This document shows, piece by piece, positions 37,251 through 46,840 of a stretch of DNA of 64,000 nt (position 1 is its first letter; every line of letters begins with the position of its first letter). Location of the stretch: positions 372,001-436,000 of the forward strand of contig CAKVLR010000001.1 in NCBI GenBank assembly GCA_934757855.1, written 5' to 3'. Under the pieces are notes generated by a model. The model was given only the letters and a program-made list of their open reading frames with translations, made no database searches and had not been told where the DNA came from. The position numbers were made by a program, and so were the translations under genes. Origin of the DNA: an uncultured Clostridia bacterium. Lineage in GTDB: Bacteria > Bacillota > Clostridia > Christensenellales > UBA1242.

Positions 37251-37348
37251 ATTTTACTATAACTTTTTAAGAGTATATAAAATTATTTATAATACTCTCA
37301 CAGCCTAACAGGCAAAAAAATTGAATATTTATACAGAGAGGTAAAATT

Positions 37349-39187
37349 ATGGCAAAACATAAAAGTTCCGCTCGTATAGATAAAAAGACTAACAAGTTAA
37401 AAAAGAAAAACCAGAAATATCTCGAAAAGTATGGCGTAGAATATGAAAAAGTCAAGTCCGAAAAGCACTCAAAAATAAAATATATCAAGCAATTTTTGCC
37501 TTATTTAAAAAAAGAAAAATGGGCATTAGTTGGCGTAGCAATAATGGGTATTTTATTTATCGTTTGCTCTACATTTGCACCATTGAGCGCTAGTAAGCTG
37601 GTTGATACATTGATTAGTGGCTTATATAATGATGCTTTTTATGAATTATTATTTTACGCATTTATGTGTATTTTATCTTGCCTTATTTGTTTTGCATTAG
37701 ACCAATTACAAACAAAAACGGTTTGTAATATTGCTTATAGAATTAGAAATGACATAGTAAAACAACTCGCAAATGTTCAAGTTAACAAATTCAATACCAC
37801 AGGCTCTGGGGACATTATCGCAAGAATAAACAATGACCCAAACGGTTTGGTTGATAATTTTAACAGTGTTGTAAGATATTTCTTAAATTTTCTAAGACAA
37901 GCATCTCGCGTTGCACTTGCATTTACTTTTAGTTATATAATCGGTGGATTTATACTGTTGTGCGGAGTGCTTATGTACCTATTTGCAAGTTACATAGTCA
38001 AAAAACACTCTACGCCAGCAAATAGATTATTATCAAAAATTGATGATAAAAATATATCGCAAAGTAACGAATTTGTAAAAGGTATTCGCGATATTAAAAA
38101 CTTAAACATTGCAAGCTACTTTTTGCAAAAATTTAAAGCGATTAGCCTAAATAAGCGCAATGCAGAACAAAAATCAAAGACAATAGACAATTTTGATGAA
38201 GAATTTACATACGGGCTTGCTCCGTATATAGCAGAAGTTTTGCTTTATGCGTTGTCAATATATCTGATTATTAATGGTCAACTCACCGTTGGGGAATTTA
38301 GTGTTTTACTGATTTATGACTTTGATATGTTTTACACTTTTGTGTCAATTAGCAGAATAAAAAAATCTATTTATGCTATGGAAGTTAATGCGAAAAGAGT
38401 TGCAGAACTATTTGACCCTGAAATTTATCCAAAAGAAAGTTTTGGCGACCAAACACTACCTAACGCACAAGGCGAATTAGAATTTAGAGATGTTTGTTTT
38501 GACTATGACAAAGAAATAGTTTTAGAGAATATTAATTTCAAAATCAAGCCAAATGAATGTATCGGTATTGTAGGTCGTTCGGGAGAAGGGAAAAGTACTA
38601 TTTTAAATCTTATTCCGCGAATTATTGACCCCAAATCAGGTGTAATTACCATTGATGGCACAGATACAAAACAACTAGATTGCGCCACCCTACGCGAAAT
38701 TGTGAGTGTAGTACCGCAAAGTCCTTATATATTCAATTTAAGCATCAAGGAAAACTTAAAATTAGTCAAACCTGATGCAACCGATGAAGAATTGAAAGCG
38801 GTTTGCCAAAAAGCAAATATTCTAGATTTTATCCAAAATAGTGAAAAAGGGTTTGATACTGTCGTTGGAGAAGGAGGAGTTGTACTAAGTGGCGGTCAAA
38901 AACAAAGACTTGCGATTGCAAGAGCGTTTTTAAAACAAAGCAAAATTTTATTGCTTGATGAAGCAACTAGTGCGCTGGACAATGAAAGCCAAAACGAAAT
39001 CAAAAAAGCAATTAATGAAATCAACAAATCTTGCACTGTGATTATCGTTGCACATAGATTGAGTACTGTTTCCGATTGCGACAAAATTTTAGTTTTATCA
39101 AACCACAAAATTGTAGCATCTGGCAAACACGCTGAGTTAATGAAAACTTGTGAAATCTATCAAAATCTATACAAGCAAGAAAATTAA
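37349..39187 (+). CDS. ABC exporter, fused membrane and ATPase domains
   Basis: A 612-residue type IV half-transporter expected to act as a homodimer. Residues 1-45 are a lysine-rich extension (unusual for the family), 50-340 hold six membrane helices, and the C-terminal ATPase has Walker A GRSGEGKST (about 409-417), Q-loop VVPQSPYIFN, signature LSGGQKQRL (about 512), Walker B ILLLDEATSALD and switch His in AHRLSTV. Close in design to lipid A/multidrug/peptide exporters (MsbA/LmrA type); substrate not predictable. The ribosome-binding site is AGAGAGG. Expression probably depends on read-through of the attenuator after the leader peptide, which suggests induction by something that affects translation. 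Confidence 0.92.
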   Translation: MAKHKSSARIDKKTNKLKKKNQKYLEKYGVEYEKVKSEKHSKIKYIKQFLPYLKKEKWALVGVAIMGILFIVCSTFAPLSASKLVDTLISGLYNDAFYELLFYAFMCILSCLICFALDQLQTKTVCNIAYRIRNDIVKQLANVQVNKFNTTGSGDIIARINNDPNGLVDNFNSVVRYFLNFLRQASRVALAFTFSYIIGGFILLCGVLMYLFASYIVKKHSTPANRLLSKIDDKNISQSNEFVKGIRDIKNLNIASYFLQKFKAISLNKRNAEQKSKTIDNFDEEFTYGLAPYIAEVLLYALSIYLIINGQLTVGEFSVLLIYDFDMFYTFVSISRIKKSIYAMEVNAKRVAELFDPEIYPKESFGDQTLPNAQGELEFRDVCFDYDKEIVLENINFKIKPNECIGIVGRSGEGKSTILNLIPRIIDPKSGVITIDGTDTKQLDCATLREIVSVVPQSPYIFNLSIKENLKLVKPDATDEELKAVCQKANILDFIQNSEKGFDTVVGEGGVVLSGGQKQRLAIARAFLKQSKILLLDEATSALDNESQNEIKKAINEINKSCTVIIVAHRLSTVSDCDKILVLSNHKIVASGKHAELMKTCEIYQNLYKQEN

Positions 39188-39190
39188 TAA

Positions 39191-39227
39191 AAAACTCCAT
39201 TAAGTCAAACTTAGTGGAGTTTTTGTT
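39191..39227. terminator. Bidirectional terminator between ABC and Clp-like genes
   Basis: AAAACTCCATTAAG (39191-39204) and CTTAGTGGAGTTTT (39210-39223) with T and A runs on opposite sides, between convergent genes. Confidence 0.85.
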
Positions 39228-39237
39228 TTATCAAATT

Positions 39238-41157
39238 TTACGCATACAAAGAAACTGTGTGCTTTTGCTCTTTCTTTTCTTGAACTGGTTTTGTTTTTTC
39301 ATCATTTACACGGACTTCGCCATTGATAGCAAGTTTGCCATTTGCGCCGACTGTAATTTCGCTATCTCTTGGCAATTCCCCATTATCTACGATAAACTTT
39401 GCAACAGGGCGCACAAATAATTTTTGCATACTACTGTTCAATGCTCTTGCTCCCGTAGATTTGTAATTTGCATCTTGCAAAATTGCATCAAGGAGTGGCT
39501 TTTCATAACTGAGAGTAATATTTTTCTCCTTGTTATTCTCTTTAAAGGTATCAATTTTGTGTTGAAGTTTAAAACTCAAAATTTCGCGCAAGTCATCTTT
39601 TGAGAGTTCTTGATAGTCTAAAATGCAATCAAATCTACCCAAAAATTCTTTTAAGAACGGTCCACTTTCCTCACCAGAGCGTGAAACAAGTTCGGTTAAG
39701 TTGTAATTTTCGGCATTTTTGTTGACTTCTGCCTTTTGGTTGGTAGTTGCAGTGATAATAAAGTCACTGACATCAAGCGTTTCACCGCGCGCGGTAATGA
39801 ATTTACCTTCATCAAGTACACTAAGCAAGAATGTAAGACAACTGCTATGACATTTGTCGATTTCATCAAAATTGATTACGCCGTTTTGATTGTTGCGGAC
39901 AAATTCGATAAGGCCTACTTTGTCATCATATCCTACAAACCCTGGTGCCGAACCCACCAGCCGTGCGACATCGGTAGAGTGTTTAAAAGTGGACATATCA
40001 ACTGTAAACATTCTCCCCTCGCAAAAAACATCGGCTAGCGCTTTTGCTGTTTCCGTCTTACCTACCCCCGTAGGTCCATTCATCAAAAATGACCCGATAG
40101 GCTTATCTGTTGCACAAAAACCGCACGCAACGCTCATCAGTTTGTCCAAAATTTCATCAACTTGCTTATTTTGTCCAACGATACGCGCTCTTAAAGTGTC
40201 GCACTGCTTTTTCGCAATTTTAAATCGACCCGCTTTTTCTTTTTTGGCTTCTTTTTCCAACTGCATAGCCTCGACATCATCGCTTTTATACAAGTCGCCA
40301 ACAGTAATCATCTGCGCATCTTTGTCACTTGTAAAACGCGTATTGCCATTAACACCTATGTGACACAAGCCATTCAAAAAATTCTCGCTATATTCCCAGT
40401 TGCTATTTTGAAACTCATCAACAAGCCATTCAGCATAGATAAAATTGCGAAAATCTTTTACATTTTCATCATTTACATCCATTTTATCATACTCAAAACC
40501 AACAATATCGCACAACTCGTCCCAAATTGCATTTGAATTTACATCATCGTGGATATATTCATCTAGATATCTACGCAAGTCAAATACTGAGAGCAACAAC
40601 TGTTGTTCGTTTTCGGATAAAAATATGCGGTTGCCCCCTTCCATTTCGGTGTAAAGGCTAGCAACGACTTCCCTCAATACATTTTTGCCATTCAACTCTA
40701 CGATAGGCGCATTAAACATAAAGTCATATGTAGCGATATTTTGATAAGGGCGTAGAGGTTTATCTTGCGTAACATCGACAAACAATTCTTTATTTCCTCT
40801 TGCACGAATTTCCTCAAAAGAGGCAAAAATTCTACTATAATACATTAATTCGTAAAAAAGTTTATCAACAATGTTATTTTTCTCAAAATTTACATTTTGC
40901 ATTGCATCAAAAACATCTTGTGGGGTCAAATCAAATTCATCTAAAATGATTGAAAAAATATCAATCAAATTTATTTCCACATCTGGATTTTTGTTGCATT
41001 CGTACACCCTTTGCGCAAATAAACCTTCATAGTATTTTACAAAATTCTGCTTTTCCTCTTTAATTAGCCCTTGCGCGTTCAAATACTCAACTGGTGTAAT
41101 CGCACCTTGCTTTTTCTTGCGTGTCGCATACACATACAAATAGTTTAAATCTAACAT
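39238..41157 (-). CDS. Single-AAA Clp/Hsp100-like ATPase with novel N-terminal region
   Basis: A 639-residue protein. The C-terminal half is the second AAA+ module of ClpA/ClpB type: RIVGQNKQVDEIL, Walker A GPTGVGKTETAKAL (about residue 360), pore-loop-like APGFVGYDD, Walker B VINFDEIDKC, sensor ATTNQ, GRFDCILDYQ and the D2 small domain (STGARALNSSMQKL). No first AAA ring, no middle domain and no Clp N-domain; the first ~310 residues are unrelated to families I know and are rich in acidic helices. A ClpP-docking IGF loop was not seen. Probably an unfoldase or remodeller of unknown client. ATG preceded by GAGGT. Monocistronic. Confidence 0.8.
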   Translation of the reverse strand: MLDLNYLYVYATRKKKQGAITPVEYLNAQGLIKEEKQNFVKYYEGLFAQRVYECNKNPDVEINLIDIFSIILDEFDLTPQDVFDAMQNVNFEKNNIVDKLFYELMYYSRIFASFEEIRARGNKELFVDVTQDKPLRPYQNIATYDFMFNAPIVELNGKNVLREVVASLYTEMEGGNRIFLSENEQQLLLSVFDLRRYLDEYIHDDVNSNAIWDELCDIVGFEYDKMDVNDENVKDFRNFIYAEWLVDEFQNSNWEYSENFLNGLCHIGVNGNTRFTSDKDAQMITVGDLYKSDDVEAMQLEKEAKKEKAGRFKIAKKQCDTLRARIVGQNKQVDEILDKLMSVACGFCATDKPIGSFLMNGPTGVGKTETAKALADVFCEGRMFTVDMSTFKHSTDVARLVGSAPGFVGYDDKVGLIEFVRNNQNGVINFDEIDKCHSSCLTFLLSVLDEGKFITARGETLDVSDFIITATTNQKAEVNKNAENYNLTELVSRSGEESGPFLKEFLGRFDCILDYQELSKDDLREILSFKLQHKIDTFKENNKEKNITLSYEKPLLDAILQDANYKSTGARALNSSMQKLFVRPVAKFIVDNGELPRDSEITVGANGKLAINGEVRVNDEKTKPVQEKKEQKHTVSLYA

Positions 41158-41397
41158 AGTTCTACCTCAAAAAATTTTTAGTCAGTGGTATAGTAAAACA
41201 ATGCTTTGCCTATTTTAGACAAATTTATTGTTAAAAAATTATATCATTTTATCGAAAAAAAGTCAATACTTGCCGTAATTTTTGTGTAAATAGAATAAAG
41301 TTATGAGTTAAAGCAATTTGCAAAATTTAGTCACTTTCACGCATAAAAATAACACTTAGCGTACAAAATTAGTACACTAAGTGGCAAAAATTAATTT

Positions 41398-42549
41398 TTA
41401 TTTAGTTTTTTCAATTATACTTTTTGCTAATTCAATAGCATCATTTACAGCAACATCCATATTGATATATTTGTAATTTCCCAATCTACCGATAAGGTGG
41501 AAATTTGGATAATCTTTAATATATTCAACATATTTTTTGTATTTATTTAAGTTGTCCTCGTTTACAATAGGATAATAAGGAATTTGTGTTTCATTTGTGT
41601 ATTCGAGTGGGTATTCCTTAACTATAATCGTACTGGTTGTGTTTGGGTTTTGGTTGGTAAATTTTTTAAACTCACTAATTCTAGTGTAGTTTTGGTCCAC
41701 CGTATAATTTACAACAGGTGCGTTTTGATAACTGTCCGTATTGTAAGTTTCATACTTAAATTCGAGCGTACGATAAGGCAATTTACCAAATTTATTATTA
41801 AGTAAGTCATCAATCGCACCAGAGAAAACAATGTCCTCACTAACGGGTTGATTGTTATATAAAATTTCATTTTTATCGAATTTTAGTACATTTTTAGCAT
41901 CAACACCCAACTTAATCTTGATATTGGGGTGATTGAGCATATTTTGTACCATTACTGTAAACCCATTTGTTGGCTGATATTGAAATTTGTCCGTAAAGTA
42001 TTTATCATTACGCGAAATATACACAGGCACACGCTTCATAATATTGGGGTCCAACTGGTCAACCGACCTACCCCATTGCTTGGTTGTGTAATACTCAAAG
42101 ACATTCTTAAACACAAAATCAGCGAAATCTCTAATCATAGGGTTTGGGTTTTGCTTTAATTCCATAATAGGCACTTTGTTGCCTTCGCCATATTCAGTTA
42201 CCAAAAATTCTTCAATTTTGTTTGCTTCTTCCTCAGGATACAACGCGTGCAAACTATCAAGGTTAAATGGAACTGGCACAAACTTACCATTAATGTTTGC
42301 TTTTACCGTGTGTTGAAAGCGGAAGCCTTTGGTAAATTGCTTTAAAAAGTTATACACATTTTCGTTATTTGTGTGGAAAATGTGCGGACCATATTTCTGC
42401 ACAATGATACCGTTTTGCATTTCATCATATACATTACCACCAATGTGGTTATTTTTATCTATTAATTCTACCTCAAATCCGTTTTCTGCCAAAATTCTAG
42501 CACAAGTCGCACCAGACAAACCAGCACCAACTATCAAAACTTTTTGCAT
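41398..42549 (-). CDS. glf: UDP-galactopyranose mutase
   Basis: A 383-residue flavoenzyme that converts UDP-galactopyranose to UDP-galactofuranose for surface glycans. The FAD-binding motif VGAGLSGATCARILAENG opens the protein, followed by DKNNHIGGNVYDE and the family-typical KYGPHIFHTNNENVY, TTKQWG and VNYTVDQNYTRISEFKKF segments. Length is normal (about 365-390). GGAGG ribosome-binding site. Divergent from the nucleotidyltransferase at 42707, with which it may share a surface-polysaccharide pathway. Confidence 0.95.
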   Translation of the reverse strand: MQKVLIVGAGLSGATCARILAENGFEVELIDKNNHIGGNVYDEMQNGIIVQKYGPHIFHTNNENVYNFLKQFTKGFRFQHTVKANINGKFVPVPFNLDSLHALYPEEEANKIEEFLVTEYGEGNKVPIMELKQNPNPMIRDFADFVFKNVFEYYTTKQWGRSVDQLDPNIMKRVPVYISRNDKYFTDKFQYQPTNGFTVMVQNMLNHPNIKIKLGVDAKNVLKFDKNEILYNNQPVSEDIVFSGAIDDLLNNKFGKLPYRTLEFKYETYNTDSYQNAPVVNYTVDQNYTRISEFKKFTNQNPNTTSTIIVKEYPLEYTNETQIPYYPIVNEDNLNKYKKYVEYIKDYPNFHLIGRLGNYKYINMDVAVNDAIELAKSIIEKTK

Positions 42550-42644
42550 ATCTATTTTTCCTCCAAATACATAAAAAGCATAAACTGCTTGTATAAAGAA
42601 TATCGTAAATATGACAAAAAGTCAAGCAAGTGTTTATATTTTAC

Positions 42645-42673
42645 TTGACAAATCTTCAACTTTTTGATACAAT
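42645..42673 (+). promoter_or_regulatory. Promoter of the nucleotidyltransferase gene
   Basis: TTGACA (42645-42650), 17 bases, TACAAT (42668-42673); AAGGAG precedes the ATG at 42707. Confidence 0.75.
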
Positions 42674-42706
42674 TTGTAGCATTACTAGTTAATAAGGAGA
42701 AAATTT

Positions 42707-43495
42707 ATGAAAGTTATTGTTCTGGTTGCGGGATATGCAACACGCCTTTACCCATTGACACTAAACACACCAAAGGCGTTATTAAAAATCGGTGATGACA
42801 CTATGCTAGATTTCGTTATGAAAAAACTCACTAGAGTACCAGAAGTTGACGGCGTATATTTAATTTCAAATGATAAATTTTATCAAAATTTTGAGGACTG
42901 GAAAAATGAAAGCAACTACCCATTCCCTATCAAGGTATTAAACGATGGCACAAACACGAACGAAACTCGTTTGGGCGCAATCGGTGATATTAAATTTGTA
43001 ATAGACCACGAAAAAATTGATGATGACTTAATGGTTTTGGTTAGTGACAACTATTTTACCTTTGAGTTGGCTGATTTTTACAAATACTACAAACAAACAA
43101 ACCGCGATGTTGTGTTGGGTACAAAATTTAAAGATTTGGACTACCTATCAAAGCACTTTGGTGTAGCGATTCTAAATAATGATGGTCAGGTTATGGATAT
43201 GGTGGAAAAACCTGGTAGAGTAATCAGCGACACAGGTCTATATGCCTCTTATATATATAAGAAAGAAACTTTGCCATTATTTGACACTTACTTAAACGAA
43301 GGCAATAGTACCGATGCCCCTGGTAACTTTGTAGCGTGGTTGCACAAACGCAAGCCTGTTTATTGCTACCGTTTCAAAGGTGAATGTTACGACATAGGTA
43401 CTCACGAAATGTATGATGAGATTAACGCTAAATTCGGTAAAAAAAGAACTGTTACTGCAACCAAAAAAGAACCTGAACAAGAACTACAAATATAA
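42707..43495 (+). CDS. Sugar-1-phosphate nucleotidyltransferase
   Basis: A 262-residue RmlA/GalU-like nucleotidyltransferase. The N-terminal signature VLVAGYATRLYPLTLNTPKALLKIG is the nucleotide-binding loop; the usual AGG is AGY. Later FVMKKL, LVSDNYFTFEL (metal-binding Asp), FGVAILNNDGQVMDMVEKPG and YDIGTHEMYDEIN are family-typical. It would form an NDP-sugar from NTP and a sugar-1-phosphate; the sugar is not predictable. The tail is Lys/Glu rich. Own promoter and terminator; divergent from glf. Confidence 0.88.
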   Translation: MKVIVLVAGYATRLYPLTLNTPKALLKIGDDTMLDFVMKKLTRVPEVDGVYLISNDKFYQNFEDWKNESNYPFPIKVLNDGTNTNETRLGAIGDIKFVIDHEKIDDDLMVLVSDNYFTFELADFYKYYKQTNRDVVLGTKFKDLDYLSKHFGVAILNNDGQVMDMVEKPGRVISDTGLYASYIYKKETLPLFDTYLNEGNSTDAPGNFVAWLHKRKPVYCYRFKGECYDIGTHEMYDEINAKFGKKRTVTATKKEPEQELQI

Positions 43496-43517
43496 TAAAT
43501 TATATATAATTAGAAAA

Positions 43518-43550
43518 CATTTACAGTCTATTATGTAAATGCTTTTTAAA
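43518..43550 (+). terminator. Terminator of the nucleotidyltransferase gene
   Basis: CATTTACA (43518-43525) pairs with TGTAAATG (43534-43541), followed by a T-rich tail. Confidence 0.7.
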
Positions 43551-43600
43551 TTTTACATATATTGATAACTATTATTTTTTATAATTGATTACTTAACACA

Positions 43601-43630
43601 AAAAGAAGCCTAAATTTTAGACTTCTTTTT
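43601..43630 (-). terminator. Terminator of the MMPL gene
   Basis: AGAAGCCTAAA (43604-43614) and TTTAGACTTCT (43616-43626) pair with one mismatch; the minus strand ends in a T run. Confidence 0.7.
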
Positions 43631-43653
43631 CTATATTTTTAAAAATTTAATGA

Positions 43654-46641
43654 CTATTTTTCAGGTTTTTGTTCGCTTGTGTCGCTCGCCTCTTGCGCAG
43701 TTTTTTCAGTTGCTTTTTCTTCATTTTTTGTTGTATCATCAGTGGTTTTTGTTTCTACAACATTTTCTGTCGAATTGGCAACTTCTTGACCATTGCTTGC
43801 ATTTTCCTGTGTAGTATTTGAATTTTCTGCTATTTTTTCATCATTTTTTGCTGATTTTTTTGCTTTTTTATTTTTGTTAGGTTTTTGAGCAGTTGTTTCT
43901 ATTATTTCTACATTCTCTTTTGCTGTTTCAGTAGAAGGCAATACAGTTGCAACTGCTTTTTCATTGAAGAATTTTTGCTTTAATGTAGTCTTTTCTATTA
44001 CCTTATCAAAGAGCAACAATAATTGAGGTAATACAAGCAATATTGCGATTACGCTAATCAATGCACCCCTACCGATAAGCAAACCGATTTCCGAAATAAG
44101 TGGCGTACTTGATACAAAGTGGATTGTAAATGCTGCCAATATCAAGATTAAACCAGATGTAAGTACTGTCGTAATTGAGGTGTTGAGTGCCATTTTTAGA
44201 CTATCAACTTTGTTGTGGTCCTTGCGGAATTTAGTATAACGGTCTGTAAGCAAGATACCATAGTCGATTGTAGCACCCATTTGAATAGCCATTGCAAGCA
44301 AGTAACATACAAAGAATACGCTTTCGCCCGCAAGGTTGCTGATACCTAAATTTATCCAAATTGCACCTTGAATAGTAAGCACCAAAATAACTGGAATACT
44401 CAACGAACGGAATGTAAGTAATACAATCAAAAGAATAGCAATAATTGTGATTAAATCAGTCTTAATGCGGTCAGTTTTAAACACTTCCATTGTGTTCATC
44501 ATATTGCTTGTGTTGTTTGCAATATAATAGTTTTCGTAACCAGATTCAGCAAGAATTGTGTTTAATTCATTGATAAAACTTACTGCCTTTTCATCATCAA
44601 CTGCTAAGTTTAGGTTAAAAATCATACGAGAATAGTTTTCGCTCACGAACAAACCGCGTGCATATTCCGCTTGTGCGATACCAGCAGTCACTTGTGTTTG
44701 TGTGGTTTCAGCGATAGTTTGAATAATAGTTTTGTTAGTTTCGCTATTTACATTGTGTAATGCTTGAATGAGTTGCGCATTTATAATTGTGTCGTTTTCA
44801 GTTTTGCCAAATGTAGCAAAAATTTGTTTTACTACACTTTCTGGCAAGTTTTGACCTGCTACGATTTGCGCTACTGTCAAACTAGTAAATGGCGCAGAGG
44901 TCATCAAGCCTTGTAGTTGTGTTTGATAATTGTCAATATTTTGTGTGTACAAGATTTGCAATACTGCATAGTTTGGCAAAGTAGTAACATTCATACCAGC
45001 ATATACTGCTTGCAATGTTGCATAACCCGTGTCGCTTAGGCTGTACCCTGCTTTTGCCATTTCAGGTGTCATATTTTGATACAAATCTATACTATTTGAA
45101 CCAAATGAAATAGCACTGAATTGAGCATAAACATTGTTTACATAAGTTTGTTTTGCCGTAGCGATATTTGAGATTGTATTGCTATTTGCCTTTAAGTAGT
45201 CGAGTAGTTCAATTACATATACATTTTCAGTTTCAGCACGATTTAATTTTGAGTAAATGTCAGTCACAACTTCCTCAGTAAGCCCGTAGGTCTTGATTAA
45301 GTCGTTTTTACTCAAACTTGTGTAAAGTTGAGTGGCAACGATTCCGCTTGCAGAATTGATGTATTTTTCGCCGTTTACTTCAATATTTACGATGTTGTTG
45401 TAAAGTTCGTATTCGCGAGCAGTATCACCTTTTGTAACCATAACTACAAGTGAATTTTGCTTGCCGAAAGTATCTTCAATTTTTGATGTTTCGATTTGAA
45501 GTTGACTACCTTGTTTTGCAGAGTCAACAACATAAGAGAATTGTACACCTGTTTGCAATACAACGCCTGCGACTACCAAACATAAGAATAATGCAGGAAT
45601 TACATATTTTGTTTTACTTGCAAAAGTAGCGACTTTGTCCATTTTAGGCAAGAAACTGCTGTGTGCCGTCTTTTGCAAAGCGCGTGAAAGCATCAATATA
45701 ATAGAAGGCATAAAGAATAGCACTGCAATGATACTTAGGAACACACCTTTTGCCAAAACTGCACCAATATCAAAACCGATTGTAAAGTCCATAAACATTA
45801 GCGCCACAAGTCCAGCAATTACTGTCAAACTACTTGCAATTATCGCAAGGAATGAGCCAGAAAGTGCTTTTTTCATTGCTTCTACTGGCGCTAAGCCTTT
45901 TTCTTGTTCCTCTCTAAAACGGCTACAAAGTACAATACAGTAGTCCATTTCTAGCGCGATAAGCATAATAGTACTGATTGATTCGGTGATAAATGAAATT
46001 TCGCCTAAAATTAGGTTTGTACCCATATTAAGCACAATCGCACAACCGATTACAATCAAATATACCAAGGGTTCTAGCCAACTGCGAGAGGTCAAAAGCA
46101 AGATTAATAGTACAATAGCGACAGCAATCAAAAGAATTATTGCCATTTCACTACCGATTGCATTTCTGCTGGTAGTTGCCTCGACCGCGGAGCCACCCAA
46201 CGCAACCTCATATTCTTCACAAACAGTACGAATATTTGCTATTGCGTTAGTGGTTTCTTCCGCATAATCTCCATTTTCAAAGAATACCTTTAATAAACCA
46301 TTGTTGTCGTGGTAATAACTTGTGCTTGTGCTATCAAACACAACATTTGCCACCCCATCAACTTCTTGAATTTTGATTTTTAACTGCTCTATTTGGTCAA
46401 CAGATGCGTTTTCTACCAAAATACTAGCCGTACCACTAGCACCAAATTCATCTTCCATAACTTTTAGAGCAACTTTTGTATCCGAATTTTCTGGCAAATA
46501 CTTTGTCATATCGTAATTTACGCCCACCATTGGTATCAAAAAGACACTTGCAATAGTGAGAGCCATAAATATGCCAAAGAAGTACCAACGCGCAGATACG
46601 ATAAATTTTGCTAAATTGTCAAAAAATTTCATCTTAGACAT
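43654..46641 (-). CDS. MMPL/RND-family membrane transporter
   Basis: A 995-residue protein with the two-fold MMPL layout: a first membrane helix (residues about 13-35), a ~150-residue outer domain, five helices (about 170-345), a long second outer domain (about 370-690) and a second helix bundle (about 700-880). Segments such as MLIALEMDYCIVLCSRFREEQEKG and MAIQMGATIDYGILLTDRYTKFRK are the conserved helix-4/10 proton-relay regions. The last ~115 residues are a low-complexity, Lys/Glu/Thr-rich cytoplasmic tail not usual in the family. Likely exports lipid or hydrophobic compounds. AAGGAG ribosome-binding site; a minus-strand promoter (TTGCAA-17-TAAAAT) overlaps the divergent tetR promoter, so it is probably repressed by the TetR protein. 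Confidence 0.88.
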   Translation of the reverse strand: MSKMKFFDNLAKFIVSARWYFFGIFMALTIASVFLIPMVGVNYDMTKYLPENSDTKVALKVMEDEFGASGTASILVENASVDQIEQLKIKIQEVDGVANVVFDSTSTSYYHDNNGLLKVFFENGDYAEETTNAIANIRTVCEEYEVALGGSAVEATTSRNAIGSEMAIILLIAVAIVLLILLLTSRSWLEPLVYLIVIGCAIVLNMGTNLILGEISFITESISTIMLIALEMDYCIVLCSRFREEQEKGLAPVEAMKKALSGSFLAIIASSLTVIAGLVALMFMDFTIGFDIGAVLAKGVFLSIIAVLFFMPSIILMLSRALQKTAHSSFLPKMDKVATFASKTKYVIPALFLCLVVAGVVLQTGVQFSYVVDSAKQGSQLQIETSKIEDTFGKQNSLVVMVTKGDTAREYELYNNIVNIEVNGEKYINSASGIVATQLYTSLSKNDLIKTYGLTEEVVTDIYSKLNRAETENVYVIELLDYLKANSNTISNIATAKQTYVNNVYAQFSAISFGSNSIDLYQNMTPEMAKAGYSLSDTGYATLQAVYAGMNVTTLPNYAVLQILYTQNIDNYQTQLQGLMTSAPFTSLTVAQIVAGQNLPESVVKQIFATFGKTENDTIINAQLIQALHNVNSETNKTIIQTIAETTQTQVTAGIAQAEYARGLFVSENYSRMIFNLNLAVDDEKAVSFINELNTILAESGYENYYIANNTSNMMNTMEVFKTDRIKTDLITIIAILLIVLLTFRSLSIPVILVLTIQGAIWINLGISNLAGESVFFVCYLLAMAIQMGATIDYGILLTDRYTKFRKDHNKVDSLKMALNTSITTVLTSGLILILAAFTIHFVSSTPLISEIGLLIGRGALISVIAILLVLPQLLLLFDKVIEKTTLKQKFFNEKAVATVLPSTETAKENVEIIETTAQKPNKNKKAKKSAKNDEKIAENSNTTQENASNGQEVANSTENVVETKTTDDTTKNEEKATEKTAQEASDTSEQKPEK

Positions 46642-46718
46642 ACTCCTTAATTTTGTTTTTTAGTGAAAAAAAGAATATCGTTTTAGGCAAAATATTTTTT
46701 ATACATTTGTCTAAAAAC

Positions 46719-46792
46719 TTGATATATGTAGTATTTTATGATATAATATAAAAAATTGCAAGAGAAATAACACTACAAATTGTAAAATTTGT
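46719..46792. promoter_or_regulatory. tetR/MMPL divergent promoters and candidate TetR operator
   Basis: On the plus strand TTGATA (46719-46724), 17 bases, TATAAT (46742-46747) serves tetR. On the minus strand TTGCAA-17-TAAAAT reads over the same bases towards the MMPL gene. Downstream of the tetR start lies the inverted repeat ACAAATT-GTAA-AATTTGT (46775-46792), a size and position usual for a TetR operator. Confidence 0.55.
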
Positions 46793-46840
46793 AAGTTTTG
46801 CGACAATTTTTAAAAACTGTATATAAAAGGACAGAAAATT

